Origin: Oscillospiraceae bacterium
Lineage (GTDB): Bacteria; Bacillota; Clostridia; Oscillospirales; Oscillospiraceae
Direction: 5' to 3'
Length of the DNA: 30,469 bases
Assembly: GCA_017646545.1 (NCBI GenBank)
Contig: JAGCMI010000038.1
Location: forward strand, 1 to 30,469
This document shows positions 23,089-30,343 of the stretch, piece after piece. Position 1 is the first letter of the stretch; every line of letters starts with the position of its first letter. The notes beneath the pieces are model-generated. The model ran no database searches. It worked only from the letters and a program-made list of their open reading frames with translations, and was not told where the DNA came from. Made by a program: the position numbers and the translations under genes.

Positions 23089-23121
23089 AAAAAGTAACAC
23101 CCACCGGAAATCGGTGGGTGT
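23089..23121 (-). terminator. Terminator of the ylxM-trmD operon
   Basis: A 10-bp stem (23097-23106 with 23112-23121) is followed on the minus strand by TACTTTTT, six nt after the trmD stop codon. The plus strand also reads TTTTT after the stem. Confidence 0.88.
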
Positions 23122-23126
23122 GTTTT

Positions 23127-23873
23127 TCATTCAGATAAATCCTCTTCTTCCATTTCTTTCAGCAGCTTTTTATCCTGCTTGGAAGAAAGATCCAGCTTCT
23201 GATACATATCGGGACGACGCTCACGGGTACGACGCAACGACTGCTTACGCCGCCAGAGGCGAACCTTTTCATGATTGCCGGAAAGCAGAATCTGGGGCAC
23301 TTCCCGATTATGCCAAACCGCAGGGCGAGTGTACTGGGGATATTCCAACATGCCATTAAAATGGCTTTCATCCTCAAAGCACTCTGCATCCGCCAAGACA
23401 CCGGGAACCATACGGCAGACCGCATCCGTGACTGCCATGGCCGCGATTTCGCCGCCAGTGAGAACAAAGTCACCCAAACTGATTTCCTCGTCCACGCACT
23501 CATCAATAAAGCGCTGGTCGATGCCCTCGTAATGACCGCAGACAATGATGATATTATCCATCTTACTCAGGCGAATGGCATCGGCTTGCTTAAAGGTATG
23601 TCCGCAGGGGGACATATAGATGGTATGCACCGGGCCGCCAGCCTGATCACAGATGGCTTCCCAACAGCGATACAAGGGGTCTGCCGTCATCACCGCACCG
23701 CGACCGCCGCCATAGGGGTAGTCATCAGTTTGGTTCTGCTTATTGGCCGTATAATCCCGGATCTGATGGGTATCGATCTGGATGTATCCCCGTTCCTGCG
23801 CCCGTCCAAGAATGCTTTCGGACAGAACATCACCCAGGGTTTCGGGGAACAAGGTCATAATATCAATTCTCAT
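23127..23873 (-). CDS. trmD: tRNA (guanine-N1-)-methyltransferase
   Basis: This 248-aa SPOUT methyltransferase has the TrmD marks DDYPYGGGRGAVM, YMSPCGHTF, IIIVCGHYEGIDQRF (the trefoil-knot AdoMet site) and EEISLGDFVLTGGE. It makes m1G37 in tRNAs with G36, including several Leu and Pro tRNAs such as the tRNA-Leu(GAG) type at the window start, and thereby prevents frameshifts. The start at 23873 overlaps the rimM end by 11 nt, so translation is probably coupled. It is the last gene of the operon; rplS, its common next neighbour, is absent. Confidence 0.97.
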   Translation of the reverse strand: MRIDIMTLFPETLGDVLSESILGRAQERGYIQIDTHQIRDYTANKQNQTDDYPYGGGRGAVMTADPLYRCWEAICDQAGGPVHTIYMSPCGHTFKQADAIRLSKMDNIIIVCGHYEGIDQRFIDECVDEEISLGDFVLTGGEIAAMAVTDAVCRMVPGVLADAECFEDESHFNGMLEYPQYTRPAVWHNREVPQILLSGNHEKVRLWRRKQSLRRTRERRPDMYQKLDLSSKQDKKLLKEMEEEDLSE

Positions 23874-24354
23874 CAGTTCTCATACCTTCAATCAAACGCA
23901 CTTCCATGCGGTTCGCTTCCATATCGGTGGAAAGGATGAAATGGCTGACCGCAGGAATCATATATTCATAAGTGCCCTTGACCACATAGACACTATTGCC
24001 GGGGTAATCCAGCACATCTGTGATCTTACCCAGCATCTGGCCATCGGCATAGACCTCGACACCCTTGAGTTCATCGGCAAAGATCACCTCATCATCGATG
24101 TCCTCACGGTAAAGTTCCACCACCTTGCCCCGCATCTGCTGGGCAGCTTCCATGGTATCAATCCCACGGAACTTTACCAGATTGCAGGTCTTTTGCACAC
24201 GGACCTGCTCCATTATATATTCTTTTCCGCTAATGCGGCAACGATCAAATTCACACAGCATCTCAGGGTCATCCAGCCAGCAAAGAACCTTGACCTCTCC
24301 CCTGACGCCATGGGTGGTGACGATCTCACCTGCTTTGATAAATTGGAGTTTCAT
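23863..24354 (-). CDS. rimM: 16S rRNA processing / 30S maturation factor RimM
   Basis: This 163-aa protein has the RimM N-terminal beta barrel (GEIVTTHGVRGEVKVLCWLDD) and a C-terminal PRC barrel (LKGVEVYADGQMLGKITDVLD, then PGNSVYVVKG). It binds S19 and helps fold the 30S head. A GGAGG site lies 8 nt upstream. The gene comes after khpA and overlaps trmD. The hairpin at 24381-24407 sits before it and may lower its expression relative to rpsP and khpA. Confidence 0.95.
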   Translation of the reverse strand: MKLQFIKAGEIVTTHGVRGEVKVLCWLDDPEMLCEFDRCRISGKEYIMEQVRVQKTCNLVKFRGIDTMEAAQQMRGKVVELYREDIDDEVIFADELKGVEVYADGQMLGKITDVLDYPGNSVYVVKGTYEYMIPAVSHFILSTDMEANRMEVRLIEGMRTDEN

Positions 24355-24380
24355 AAATTGCCTCCTTACAAAATAAAACG

Positions 24381-24407
24381 AAAAATGCGTGGCGATTTGC
24401 CACGCAT
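24381..24407 (-). terminator. Intra-operon hairpin with short U-tract (partial terminator)
   Basis: A perfect 9-bp stem ATGCGTGGC/GCCACGCAT (24407-24399 with 24393-24385, loop of 5) is followed by TTTT and then CG on the minus strand, between khpA and rimM. The T-tract is short, so partial termination or mRNA stabilisation is likelier than a full stop. Confidence 0.65.
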
Positions 24408-24413
24408 GATCGT

Positions 24414-24644
24414 TTAATCCACGATTTCCACCGTGACTTTTTCACCGGTGCGCTGAGCAACGGTTTTAACGATGGTCCGGATCTCTTTTGCGATCCGGCC
24501 CTGGCGACCGATCACCTTGCCCATGTCACCCTCGGCAACACGCAGCTCCAGCACCTTGCCCTCTTCACCGTCAATTTCGGTGACGGTGACGGACTCAGGA
24601 TGGTCAACCAGATTTTTTGCCATATACAGCAAAAGTTCCTTCAT
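24414..24644 (-). CDS. khpA: KH-domain RNA-binding protein KhpA (YlqC)
   Basis: This 76-aa protein is a single KH domain with the RNA-contacting loop MGKVIGRQGRIAKEIR (GxxG motif). Family members pair with KhpB (Jag/EloR) and bind many RNAs, affecting cell elongation in streptococci. AAAGGAG is 9 nt before the ATG. It lies between rpsP and rimM as in most Firmicutes. Confidence 0.95.
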   Translation of the reverse strand: MKELLLYMAKNLVDHPESVTVTEIDGEEGKVLELRVAEGDMGKVIGRQGRIAKEIRTIVKTVAQRTGEKVTVEIVD

Positions 24645-24667
24645 TTGCGCTAATCTCCTTTGGGGGA

Positions 24668-24907
24668 TTACAGCACGCCAGCCTTCTTCAGCAGACCACG
24701 AACGGTGTCGGTGGGCTGTGCGCCGTTCTTGATCCAGGTCTGAGCCTTCTCAGCGTCGATGGTGACGGTAGCGGGCTCGGTCAGGGGGTTGTAGGTGCCG
24801 ATTTCCTCGATGCAGCGGCCATCACGGGGAGAACGAGCATCAGCGACAACGATACGGTAGAAAGGAGCCTTCTTAGCGCCCATTCTTCTGAGTCTGATCT
24901 TAACCAT
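24668..24907 (-). CDS. rpsP: 30S ribosomal protein S16
   Basis: This 79-aa protein has the S16 start [30 protein letters not shown], then [24 protein letters not shown] is positioned upstream. The gap of 70 nt to ffh is A/T-rich; it has no terminator and no clear promoter. Confidence 0.98.
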   Translation of the reverse strand: MVKIRLRRMGAKKAPFYRIVVADARSPRDGRCIEEIGTYNPLTEPATVTIDAEKAQTWIKNGAQPTDTVRGLLKKAGVL

Positions 24908-24977
24908 TGAGATTCACCTCCATAAAATTTTCAAAAAGTAAATATATATCGTAAAGCACTTTGCTTATAACGAACCA

Positions 24978-26327
24978 TTAAAAGCCGGGGAAGCCGCCCA
25001 GGCCACCCAGGCCCTTCATGCGCTTCATCTTCTTGCCGGCACCGGGACCGGAGAACTGCTTCATCATCTTCTGCATCTGCTCGAAGGATTTAAGCAGGCG
25101 GTTTACATCCTCAACCTTGAGGCCTGCACCGGCTGCGATACGCTTCTTGCGGCTGCCACCGATGATGCTGGGATTCTCACGCTCCTTGGGGGTCATGGAC
25201 AGGATGATTGCCTCCGTATGGGCCATCTGCTTTTCGTCCACCTGCATATTCTTCAGCGCACCGCCACCGGGCAACTGCGCCAGAAGATCCTGCATGGAGC
25301 CCATGGACTTCATCTGTACCATCTGGTCATAGAAATCCTGCAGGGTGAACTTATTGGAACGGATGCGCTCCTCCAGCTCTGCGGCCTTCTTGGCATCGTA
25401 GGCTTTCTCCGCCTTCTCGATGAGGCTCAGCACATCGCCCATACCCAAGATACGGGACGCCATACGGTCGGGATGGAAGGGCTCGATGTCCTCCAGTTTT
25501 TCACCCATACCTGCGAATTTCACAGGCTTGCCGGTAATGGCACGAACGGAAAGAGCCGCACCGCCTCTTGCATCGCCATCCAACTTGGAGAGCATGACAG
25601 AGTCGATATCCAGCCAGTTGTTGAAGCTTTCAGCCGCATTGACAGCATCCTGACCGGTCATGGCATCCACAACCAGCATGATTTCGTCGGGCTTGACCGT
25701 TTCCTTGATGTTCTTCAGCTCTTCCATCAGAGCTTCGTCCACATGCAGGCGACCGGCAGTATCCAGGAAAACCATATCGTGACCACGCTGACGGGCGTAG
25801 AGCACGGCTTCCTTGGCGGTTTCCACGGGGTTCTGGGTGCCCTTCTCAAAGACGGGAATGCCCAGCTTCTCACCGCAGACCTTCAGCTGCTGAATAGCAG
25901 CAGGACGGTAAATATCGCAGGCGACCAGCAAGGGGTTCTTACCCTGGCGCTTCATCAGACCAGCCAGCTTGGAGCCATTGGTGGTCTTACCTGCGCCCTG
26001 CAGGCCAACCAGCATCACAACGGTAGGACCGTTGGGATTGGTGGTAATATGTTTCTGATCGGAACCCATCAGCTTGGTGAGTTCCTCGTTGACGATCTTG
26101 ACGATCATCTGGGCGGGAGTCAAAGACTCCAGCACATCGACGCCAACACAGCGCTCGGTAACGGATTTGGTGAAATCCTTACAAACTTTATAGCTGACAT
26201 CCGCTTCCAGCAGTGCCATGCGAATCTCTCGCATGGCCTCCTTGACATCGGTCTCCTTCAGGCGACCCTTGCCACGAAGCTTTTTGAAGGTAGCGGAAAT
26301 CTTTTCAGTTAAGCCTTCAAATGCCAT
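24978..26327 (-). CDS. ffh: Signal recognition particle protein Ffh
   Basis: This 449-aa SRP54 GTPase has an N domain with ALLEADVSYKVCKDF, a G domain with GLQGAGKTT (108-116), DTAGRLHVDEALM and LSKLDGDARGG, and a methionine-rich M domain ending in a Gly-rich tail. It binds 4.5S RNA and signal sequences and, with FtsY, delivers nascent membrane proteins. Its ribosome binding site GAGGAG lies in the 3' end of ylxM, 3 nt away, so coupling is likely. ftsY is not in this operon. Confidence 0.98.
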   Translation of the reverse strand: MAFEGLTEKISATFKKLRGKGRLKETDVKEAMREIRMALLEADVSYKVCKDFTKSVTERCVGVDVLESLTPAQMIVKIVNEELTKLMGSDQKHITTNPNGPTVVMLVGLQGAGKTTNGSKLAGLMKRQGKNPLLVACDIYRPAAIQQLKVCGEKLGIPVFEKGTQNPVETAKEAVLYARQRGHDMVFLDTAGRLHVDEALMEELKNIKETVKPDEIMLVVDAMTGQDAVNAAESFNNWLDIDSVMLSKLDGDARGGAALSVRAITGKPVKFAGMGEKLEDIEPFHPDRMASRILGMGDVLSLIEKAEKAYDAKKAAELEERIRSNKFTLQDFYDQMVQMKSMGSMQDLLAQLPGGGALKNMQVDEKQMAHTEAIILSMTPKERENPSIIGGSRKKRIAAGAGLKVEDVNRLLKSFEQMQKMMKQFSGPGAGKKMKRMKGLGGLGGFPGF

Positions 26328-26330
26328 AGG

Positions 26331-26675
26331 TTACTCCTCAAGTTCACGCATAGCCTCGACGATCTGCATCGCAGTCTTGCTGACCGCTTCATCGGGATAT
26401 GCACACAGCGCACTGGCTGCGGTTTGAATGGTCTGGGCTGCTTTGCGGCAGCTCTGATCCCGGCTGACACAGCCGGTCTTGGCCTCCATGTTCCGAAGCA
26501 GGGCTTCGGCTCGGCTCAAGTTTTCATGGACACCCTGGCGGCTGATGCCCAATTCAGCGGCAATCTCTCCCAGGGACAGGTCCTGATAATAACGCATTTC
26601 GAAGCATTCTTTCTGCCGGTCGGTGAGCAGATCACCGTAATAATCGTATAGCAAAACGATCTCGATTGCGTCCAT
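26331..26675 (-). CDS. ylxM: YlxM/p13-type helix-turn-helix protein
   Basis: This 114-aa protein has a sigma-70 region 4-like helix-turn-helix: LLTDRQKECFEMRYYQDLSLGEIAAELGISRQGVHENLSRAE. YlxM is regularly encoded before ffh and is thought to act with SRP; in streptococci it modulates SRP GTPase activity. AGGAGG precedes the ATG. It is the first gene of the operon behind a near-consensus promoter. Confidence 0.94.
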   Translation of the reverse strand: MDAIEIVLLYDYYGDLLTDRQKECFEMRYYQDLSLGEIAAELGISRQGVHENLSRAEALLRNMEAKTGCVSRDQSCRKAAQTIQTAASALCAYPDEAVSKTAMQIVEAMRELEE

Positions 26676-26715
26676 GGAATCCTCCTGTCAAGCCTTTTTG
26701 CTTGATACCTGCGGT

Positions 26716-26744
26716 AGTATAGCACAAAGAGGTACAGTTGTCAA
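26716..26744 (-). promoter_or_regulatory. Promoter of the ylxM-ffh-rpsP-khpA-rimM-trmD operon
   Basis: On the minus strand TTGACA (26744-26739) and TATACT (26721-26716) are 17 bp apart, a strong promoter fitting a ribosome and secretion operon. A small inverted repeat (26689-26704) lies in the leader. Confidence 0.85.
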
Positions 26745-26771
26745 GTGTTTTTTATTGACAGATCTGATTTT

Positions 26772-27410
26772 TTACAAAACACGATACCAGCGGCTGATCT
26801 CTTTCACCCGCACAAATCCCATGCGCTCATAAAGGGCAATTGCCCGGGTATTGGCAGAGGCCACCCAAAGCCGAACTGTATCGCAGGTAAGGCTTGAGCA
26901 CAATGCGCGCACCACCGTTTCCCCTGCTCCGGGTTCTACAGCGATCACCGTGTCAATAAAATCATCCTTTGCTTTGCCGATGCCAAGAAGCTTTCCGTCA
27001 CGATGAATGAAATAGCCATCCCCGGATTGCAGCAACTGTTTGCCGTCCCGGCTGTCCATAAATGCGGCATTGGGGATATCCGCCATTTTCTCATTATAAA
27101 TATCCAACCATCTTTGCAGGGTTTGTTCCGTCACCGGAAAGAGGCAGGCATCCGTGTCTGCAATAGATTGTCTGTCGCACTGCATGGCGATGATGGATGT
27201 GATCAGGGGATAGTTTTCCAGGTATTCATGCCCTGCAGCATCAATCCACTCCGCCCCGCAGAGCCTGCAAAAGGACACACATTCTTCCAGCAATTTCTGA
27301 GGATCCAAAGAGGATTGGATTTTAATATGGGCACGGCCACGGTATGGGATCTCCCTCAAAAAGAGGCTGGCAACACCGTATTCCGTTGTAAACATGGGCA
27401 TATCTTTCAT
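26772..27410 (-). CDS. GNAT-family N-acetyltransferase, two-part
   Basis: This 212-aa protein has a GNAT C-terminal block: a strand with GKLLGIGKAKDDFIDTVIAVEP, a somewhat diverged acetyl-CoA loop (PGAGETVVRALC), and SANTRAIALYERMGF. The N-terminal 90 residues (with EWIDAAGHEYL and CLFPVTEQTLQRWLDIYNEKM) do not match a family I recognise. No substrate can be named. ATG 27410 is chosen because AAAGGGGG is 6 nt upstream; a TTG 18 nt earlier lacks a site. It has its own promoter. No terminator is visible after it, so its transcript may run into the ylxM operon. Confidence 0.8.
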   Translation of the reverse strand: MKDMPMFTTEYGVASLFLREIPYRGRAHIKIQSSLDPQKLLEECVSFCRLCGAEWIDAAGHEYLENYPLITSIIAMQCDRQSIADTDACLFPVTEQTLQRWLDIYNEKMADIPNAAFMDSRDGKQLLQSGDGYFIHRDGKLLGIGKAKDDFIDTVIAVEPGAGETVVRALCSSLTCDTVRLWVASANTRAIALYERMGFVRVKEISRWYRVL

Positions 27411-27434
27411 ATAAATCCCCCTTTCCAATAGATT

Positions 27435-27463
27435 ATTATAGCATATCAGATCTTTACAAGCAA
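27435..27463 (-). promoter_or_regulatory. Promoter of the GNAT gene
   Basis: On the minus strand TTGCTT (27463-27458) and a perfect TATAAT (27440-27435) are 17 bp apart, 24 nt before the start codon. Confidence 0.78.
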
Positions 27464-27529
27464 GTAGCCAATCCCCCTATCCATGCAGATCCGGTATTCC
27501 AGGCAGAAACATTTGTGCATTTTCACGAT

Positions 27530-27549
27530 AAAAAAGGGGCAACCGCCCC
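27530..27549 (-). terminator. Orphan minus-strand terminator
   Basis: The hairpin GGGGC-GGTT-GCCCC (27549-27536 on the minus strand) is followed by TTTTTT (27535-27530). No gene on the minus strand ends here: the nearest one upstream would begin beyond the plus-strand gene at 27676. It may insulate the GNAT promoter from antisense transcription or end an unannotated small RNA. Confidence 0.65.
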
Positions 27550-27609
27550 CGAATAATGAATGTATCAAACAATATTTTCTTAAAAAGACCTATTTTTTCA
27601 AAAAAGAAC

Positions 27610-27637
27610 TTGCAATTAAACAAAAAATATATATAAT
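27610..27637 (+). promoter_or_regulatory. Promoter of the 76-aa unknown gene
   Basis: TTGCAA (27610-27615) and a perfect TATAAT (27632-27637) are 16 bp apart in an A/T-rich stretch. The leader is about 32 nt and ends in a near-perfect AAAGGAGGT binding site. Confidence 0.8.
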
Positions 27638-27675
27638 GGTGCAAGTAAGTTTTATCCGAAAGGAGGTCACGCAAA

Positions 27676-27906
27676 ATGAAGAAGATCATCTGCAAGAAGG
27701 AATACGATTCCGAGAATGCAACTCTGATCAAGAAGTGCACCTACGGCACCTACGGCGATCCCGCCGGCTATGAGGAGATCCTGTTCCAGACCGAAGGCGG
27801 CCTGTACTTTGTTTACACCCGCGGCGGCGAGGCTTCTCCCTACCCCACCGAGGATATTCAGCGTCTGGCAAAGACCAAGGTCAACGAGTGGATCGAGAAC
27901 CACTAA
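27676..27906 (+). CDS. Small conserved-looking protein of unknown function
   Basis: I do not recognise this 76-aa protein. It starts MKKIICKKEYDSENATLIKK, has a Gly/Tyr-rich middle (CTYGTYGDPAGYEE), a strand GGLYFVYTRGGE and a C-terminal helix with AKTKVNEWIEN. Two Cys residues (6 and 21) are 15 apart, not in a metal motif. There is no membrane segment or signal. Reality as a gene is well supported: consensus-like promoter, AAAGGAGGT binding site with 9 nt spacing, strong codon bias to AAG, GGC, ATC and CTG, and a strong terminator 8 nt after the stop codon. Codon bias and signals suggest abundant expression. The middle GxYGD-type pattern and short beta/helix layout fit a small stand-alone domain, possibly binding a nucleic acid or ligand, but that is guesswork. 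Confidence 0.85.
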   Translation: MKKIICKKEYDSENATLIKKCTYGTYGDPAGYEEILFQTEGGLYFVYTRGGEASPYPTEDIQRLAKTKVNEWIENH

Positions 27907-27914
27907 AATACATA

Positions 27915-27945
27915 AACGGAGGCTGGTAACAGCCTCCGTTTTTTT
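27915..27945 (+). terminator. Terminator of the 76-aa unknown gene
   Basis: A perfect 10-bp stem AACGGAGGCT/AGCCTCCGTT (27915-27924 with 27931-27940, loop of 6) is followed by a T-tract to 27945. Confidence 0.93.
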
Positions 27946-27962
27946 GTCAACCACAGGTTGCA

Positions 27963-28925
27963 TTATTTGTAATTAGGGAAATATTCCTGGACAAAGTCCA
28001 CATTTTCCACCTGAAAACTTTTGCCATTCAGGTAATCCAGATCCTCTGCATCGGTAGAGAATGTGAAGGTAAGTTTATAGGAATACAGCGCCTGATAGTT
28101 GCGGTCAAAGCGCTTATCCAGTTTACCATACTTGCCATCACCCAGAAGCGGATGCCCGGCATGGGCAAACTGGGCGCGGATCTGGTGAGTACGGCCGGTG
28201 ATCAGTTCACACTCCACCAAGGACAAGCCATTTTGAGAAGTAAGCACTTTATAATTGGTTTGGCAGGTTTTGGCACCGGGCTGCATCTTGTCCGTAACGA
28301 ACACTCGGTTCTTCTTTTCGTCCTTGAAAAGGTAACCCTTGAGACTTCCCTCTCTGGGCTTGGGTGTGCCCTCCACGATAGCCAAATACCGCTTATCCAA
28401 TTCCCGGTCTTTGATCTTTTGGTTCATAACACGCAGCGCCACAGCGGTCTTGGCAGCGATCACAATACCACCGGTATTGCGGTCAATGCGGTTACACAGC
28501 GCGGGCGTGAAGGAATTCTCCTCCCTGGGCCGCCACTCTCTCTTCTGGTACAGATAGGACTGGATATGGTCAATGAGGGTTCTGCCGTACTCCGCCCCGT
28601 CATGGGGATGGACAGCAATACCGGGGCGCTTATCCACCAGGAGAATATGCTGATCCTCATAGACAATACTCAGTTTCGGTACAGCCACGGTCAGATAAGC
28701 GTTATCCTCCCGGGGTTTATCGAAGAATTCATCGTTGATATAAAGCTGCAGCACATCGCCCGCAGCAAGACGGCTGTCCCGCTGGGCTCTTGCGCCATTG
28801 AGTTTGATCCGCTTCAAGCGGATATATTTTTGCGCCAAAGACGCAGGCAGCAACGGCACTGCCTTGGCAAGAAACCGATCCAGACGCTGGCCTGCATCGT
28901 TATTTCCAATGGTTAATTCTTTCAT
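27963..28925 (-). CDS. RluA-family RNA pseudouridine synthase
   Basis: This 320-aa protein joins an N-terminal S4 RNA-binding domain (GQRLDRFLAKAV, KRIKLNG) with an RluA catalytic domain: VHPHDGAEYGRTLIDH, the active-site Asp148 in NRIDRNTGGIVIAAK, and RTHQIRAQFAHAGHPLLGDGKYG. The usual HRLD is here NRID, still with the catalytic Asp. Which rRNA or tRNA uridine it modifies cannot be told. Its ATG overlaps the hprK stop codon as ATGA, so it is translationally coupled to hprK, an uncommon partner. Confidence 0.93.
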   Translation of the reverse strand: MKELTIGNNDAGQRLDRFLAKAVPLLPASLAQKYIRLKRIKLNGARAQRDSRLAAGDVLQLYINDEFFDKPREDNAYLTVAVPKLSIVYEDQHILLVDKRPGIAVHPHDGAEYGRTLIDHIQSYLYQKREWRPREENSFTPALCNRIDRNTGGIVIAAKTAVALRVMNQKIKDRELDKRYLAIVEGTPKPREGSLKGYLFKDEKKNRVFVTDKMQPGAKTCQTNYKVLTSQNGLSLVECELITGRTHQIRAQFAHAGHPLLGDGKYGKLDKRFDRNYQALYSYKLTFTFSTDAEDLDYLNGKSFQVENVDFVQEYFPNYK

Positions 28926-29869
28926 GGCATATTTCCCAGATTCACATCAAAACTTCTATTGATCTGCTCTGTCAGCTCCAGAGCGGCATTGTAACCCATC
29001 TTTCTTTGGCGGTTGTTCATAGCGGCAACCTCCAAAATCACCGCCAGATTTCGGCCTGGGGTGATGGGGATGGTATGCATGGGCACCTTGACGCCCAGCA
29101 ATTCCGTATAAGAGGACTCCGCGCCCAGACGGTCGTAGACAGTCTGGTTGTTCCAAGGCTCGATATTCACCACCAGATTGATCTCATTCTCCGACTTAAC
29201 AGCGCCCATACCGAAAAGCTTTGCCACATTGATGATGCCGATACCACGCAGTTCGATATAATTACGGATCAGTTCCGGTGCGCTGCCCACAAGGGTATTA
29301 CCGGAAATCTTACGGATTTCCACCGCATCATCGGCAATCAGACGGTGACCGCGCTTGAGCAGCTCCACAGCAGTTTCACTCTTACCCATGCCGCTTTCAC
29401 CGGTCAGCAGAACGCCTTCACCGTAAATCTCGATCAGAACACCGTGGCGGGTAACACGGGGTGCCAACTCATCACAAAGGTATGCTATCAGCGCGGACAA
29501 GATCTCAGAGGTAGGTTCCTTGGAACGAAGCAAGGTCACATTATGCTTCTGCGCCATGGCAACGCAGGCAGGATAGGGCTGCATGCCACGGGCGATGAGC
29601 AAGGCAGGGATCTTATAAGAGAACATGCGGTCAAAGATATCTTCCTGCTGCTGCTGGGACAGCTTATCCAGATAGCTCATTTCCACTCTGCCCAGCACCT
29701 GCAGACGCTGGGGGTCAAAATGGTCAAAGAAGCCGGCAAGCAGCAAACCGGGACGCGCCACGTCGGGAACGGTCAGACGGATGCTATCGAAGTCTGTGGA
29801 GGCAAATTCCACCTCCAGATTGAACTCCTGCACCAAGGTTTTCAGCGCCAAACTGTAAAAATCTGCCAT
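28922..29869 (-). CDS. hprK: HPr kinase/phosphorylase
   Basis: This 315-aa enzyme phosphorylates and dephosphorylates Ser46 of HPr, controlling carbon catabolite repression in Firmicutes. Its N-terminal half is the regulatory domain; the C-terminal half has catalytic His141 (TRHGVLIEIYG), Walker A GESGMGKS (157-164), an IADDAVEI segment and the signature ELRGIGIINVAKLFG (206-220). The start at 29869 is supported by GAGG 8 nt upstream; a GTG 9 nt earlier is part of that site. No HPr gene or lgt (its common neighbour) is present. The gene has its own promoter and is coupled to the RluA-type gene. Confidence 0.97.
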   Translation of the reverse strand: MADFYSLALKTLVQEFNLEVEFASTDFDSIRLTVPDVARPGLLLAGFFDHFDPQRLQVLGRVEMSYLDKLSQQQQEDIFDRMFSYKIPALLIARGMQPYPACVAMAQKHNVTLLRSKEPTSEILSALIAYLCDELAPRVTRHGVLIEIYGEGVLLTGESGMGKSETAVELLKRGHRLIADDAVEIRKISGNTLVGSAPELIRNYIELRGIGIINVAKLFGMGAVKSENEINLVVNIEPWNNQTVYDRLGAESSYTELLGVKVPMHTIPITPGRNLAVILEVAAMNNRQRKMGYNAALELTEQINRSFDVNLGNMP

Positions 29870-29900
29870 TAGACTCACCTCTTTCTGTCATCGTAACACC

Positions 29901-29929
29901 ATTATATCTGTCCAACGACGGAATATCAA
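29901..29929 (-). promoter_or_regulatory. Promoter of hprK
   Basis: On the minus strand TTGATA (29929-29924) and a perfect TATAAT (29906-29901) are 17 bp apart. It is back-to-back with the rpmB promoter over an A/T-rich stretch (29930-29969). Confidence 0.8.
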
Positions 29930-29969
29930 TAAATTTTTTAAAAAAATTGAAAAAATCGAAAAATAATGC

Positions 29970-29998
29970 TTGCATTTTTACGCAATCTCTGCTATCAT
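29970..29998 (+). promoter_or_regulatory. Promoter of rpmB
   Basis: TTGCAT (29970-29975) and TATCAT (29993-29998) are 17 bp apart; the leader of about 55 nt carries GGGAGG before the ATG. Confidence 0.7.
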
Positions 29999-30059
29999 AT
30001 TCAAGCGCCTGCGAAGGGCGTCATTTCGTGGATTATGATTCGGATGGGAGGTGCAACGA

Positions 30060-30248
30060 ATGGCGAAGTGTGATTTTTGCGGTAAGGGCGTAACCTTTGG
30101 TATCAAGGTTTCCCACTCCCACAGACGTTCCAACCGTACCTGGAAGCCCAATGTCAAGCGGGTCAAGGCTGTTGTCAACGGTACTCCGTGCCATGTGTAC
30201 GCTTGTACCAGATGTCTGCGTTCCAACAAGGTTGAGCGCGCTGTCTAA
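30060..30248 (+). CDS. rpmB: 50S ribosomal protein L28, zinc-binding form
   Basis: This 62-aa L28 has the family stretch VSHSHRRSNRTWKPNV and two CxxC pairs, Cys4/Cys7 and Cys49/Cys52, so it is the zinc-containing (C+) form. In bacteria that also have a zinc-free copy, C+ L28 is replaced when zinc is scarce. The ATG at 30060 follows GGGAGG; a GTG nine nt earlier lies in that site. It has its own promoter and terminator. Confidence 0.97.
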   Translation: MAKCDFCGKGVTFGIKVSHSHRRSNRTWKPNVKRVKAVVNGTPCHVYACTRCLRSNKVERAV

Positions 30249-30267
30249 TTTCCCTGCAAAATAAAAT

Positions 30268-30292
30268 ACGCCACCGAATTGGTGGCGTTTTT
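30268..30292 (+). terminator. Terminator of rpmB
   Basis: An 8-bp stem ACGCCACC/GGTGGCGT (30268-30275 with 30281-30288) is followed by TTTTT. Confidence 0.88.
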
Positions 30293-30305
30293 GTTTGCCC
30301 AAATT

Positions 30306-30339
30306 ACGCAAAAAGAGTGACCAAGGTGGTCACTCTTTT
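30306..30339 (-). terminator. Terminator of gpsA
   Basis: A perfect 12-bp stem (30311-30322 with 30328-30339, loop of 5) is followed by T's on the minus strand, 4 nt after the gpsA stop codon. It is back-to-back with the rpmB terminator. Confidence 0.9.
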
Positions 30340-30343
30340 ATTT

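Noticed and set aside
26689..26704. CAAGC-n6-GCTTG inverted repeat in the ylxM leader
   Set aside because: The stem is only 5 bp with no T-tract and lies next to the ribosome binding site; too weak to call a terminator or operator.
27477..27740. An 87-codon minus-strand open frame over the orphan terminator
   Set aside because: It covers the promoter and start of the 76-aa gene, has no binding site, and its Phe/Leu-rich product comes from A/T-rich noncoding DNA.
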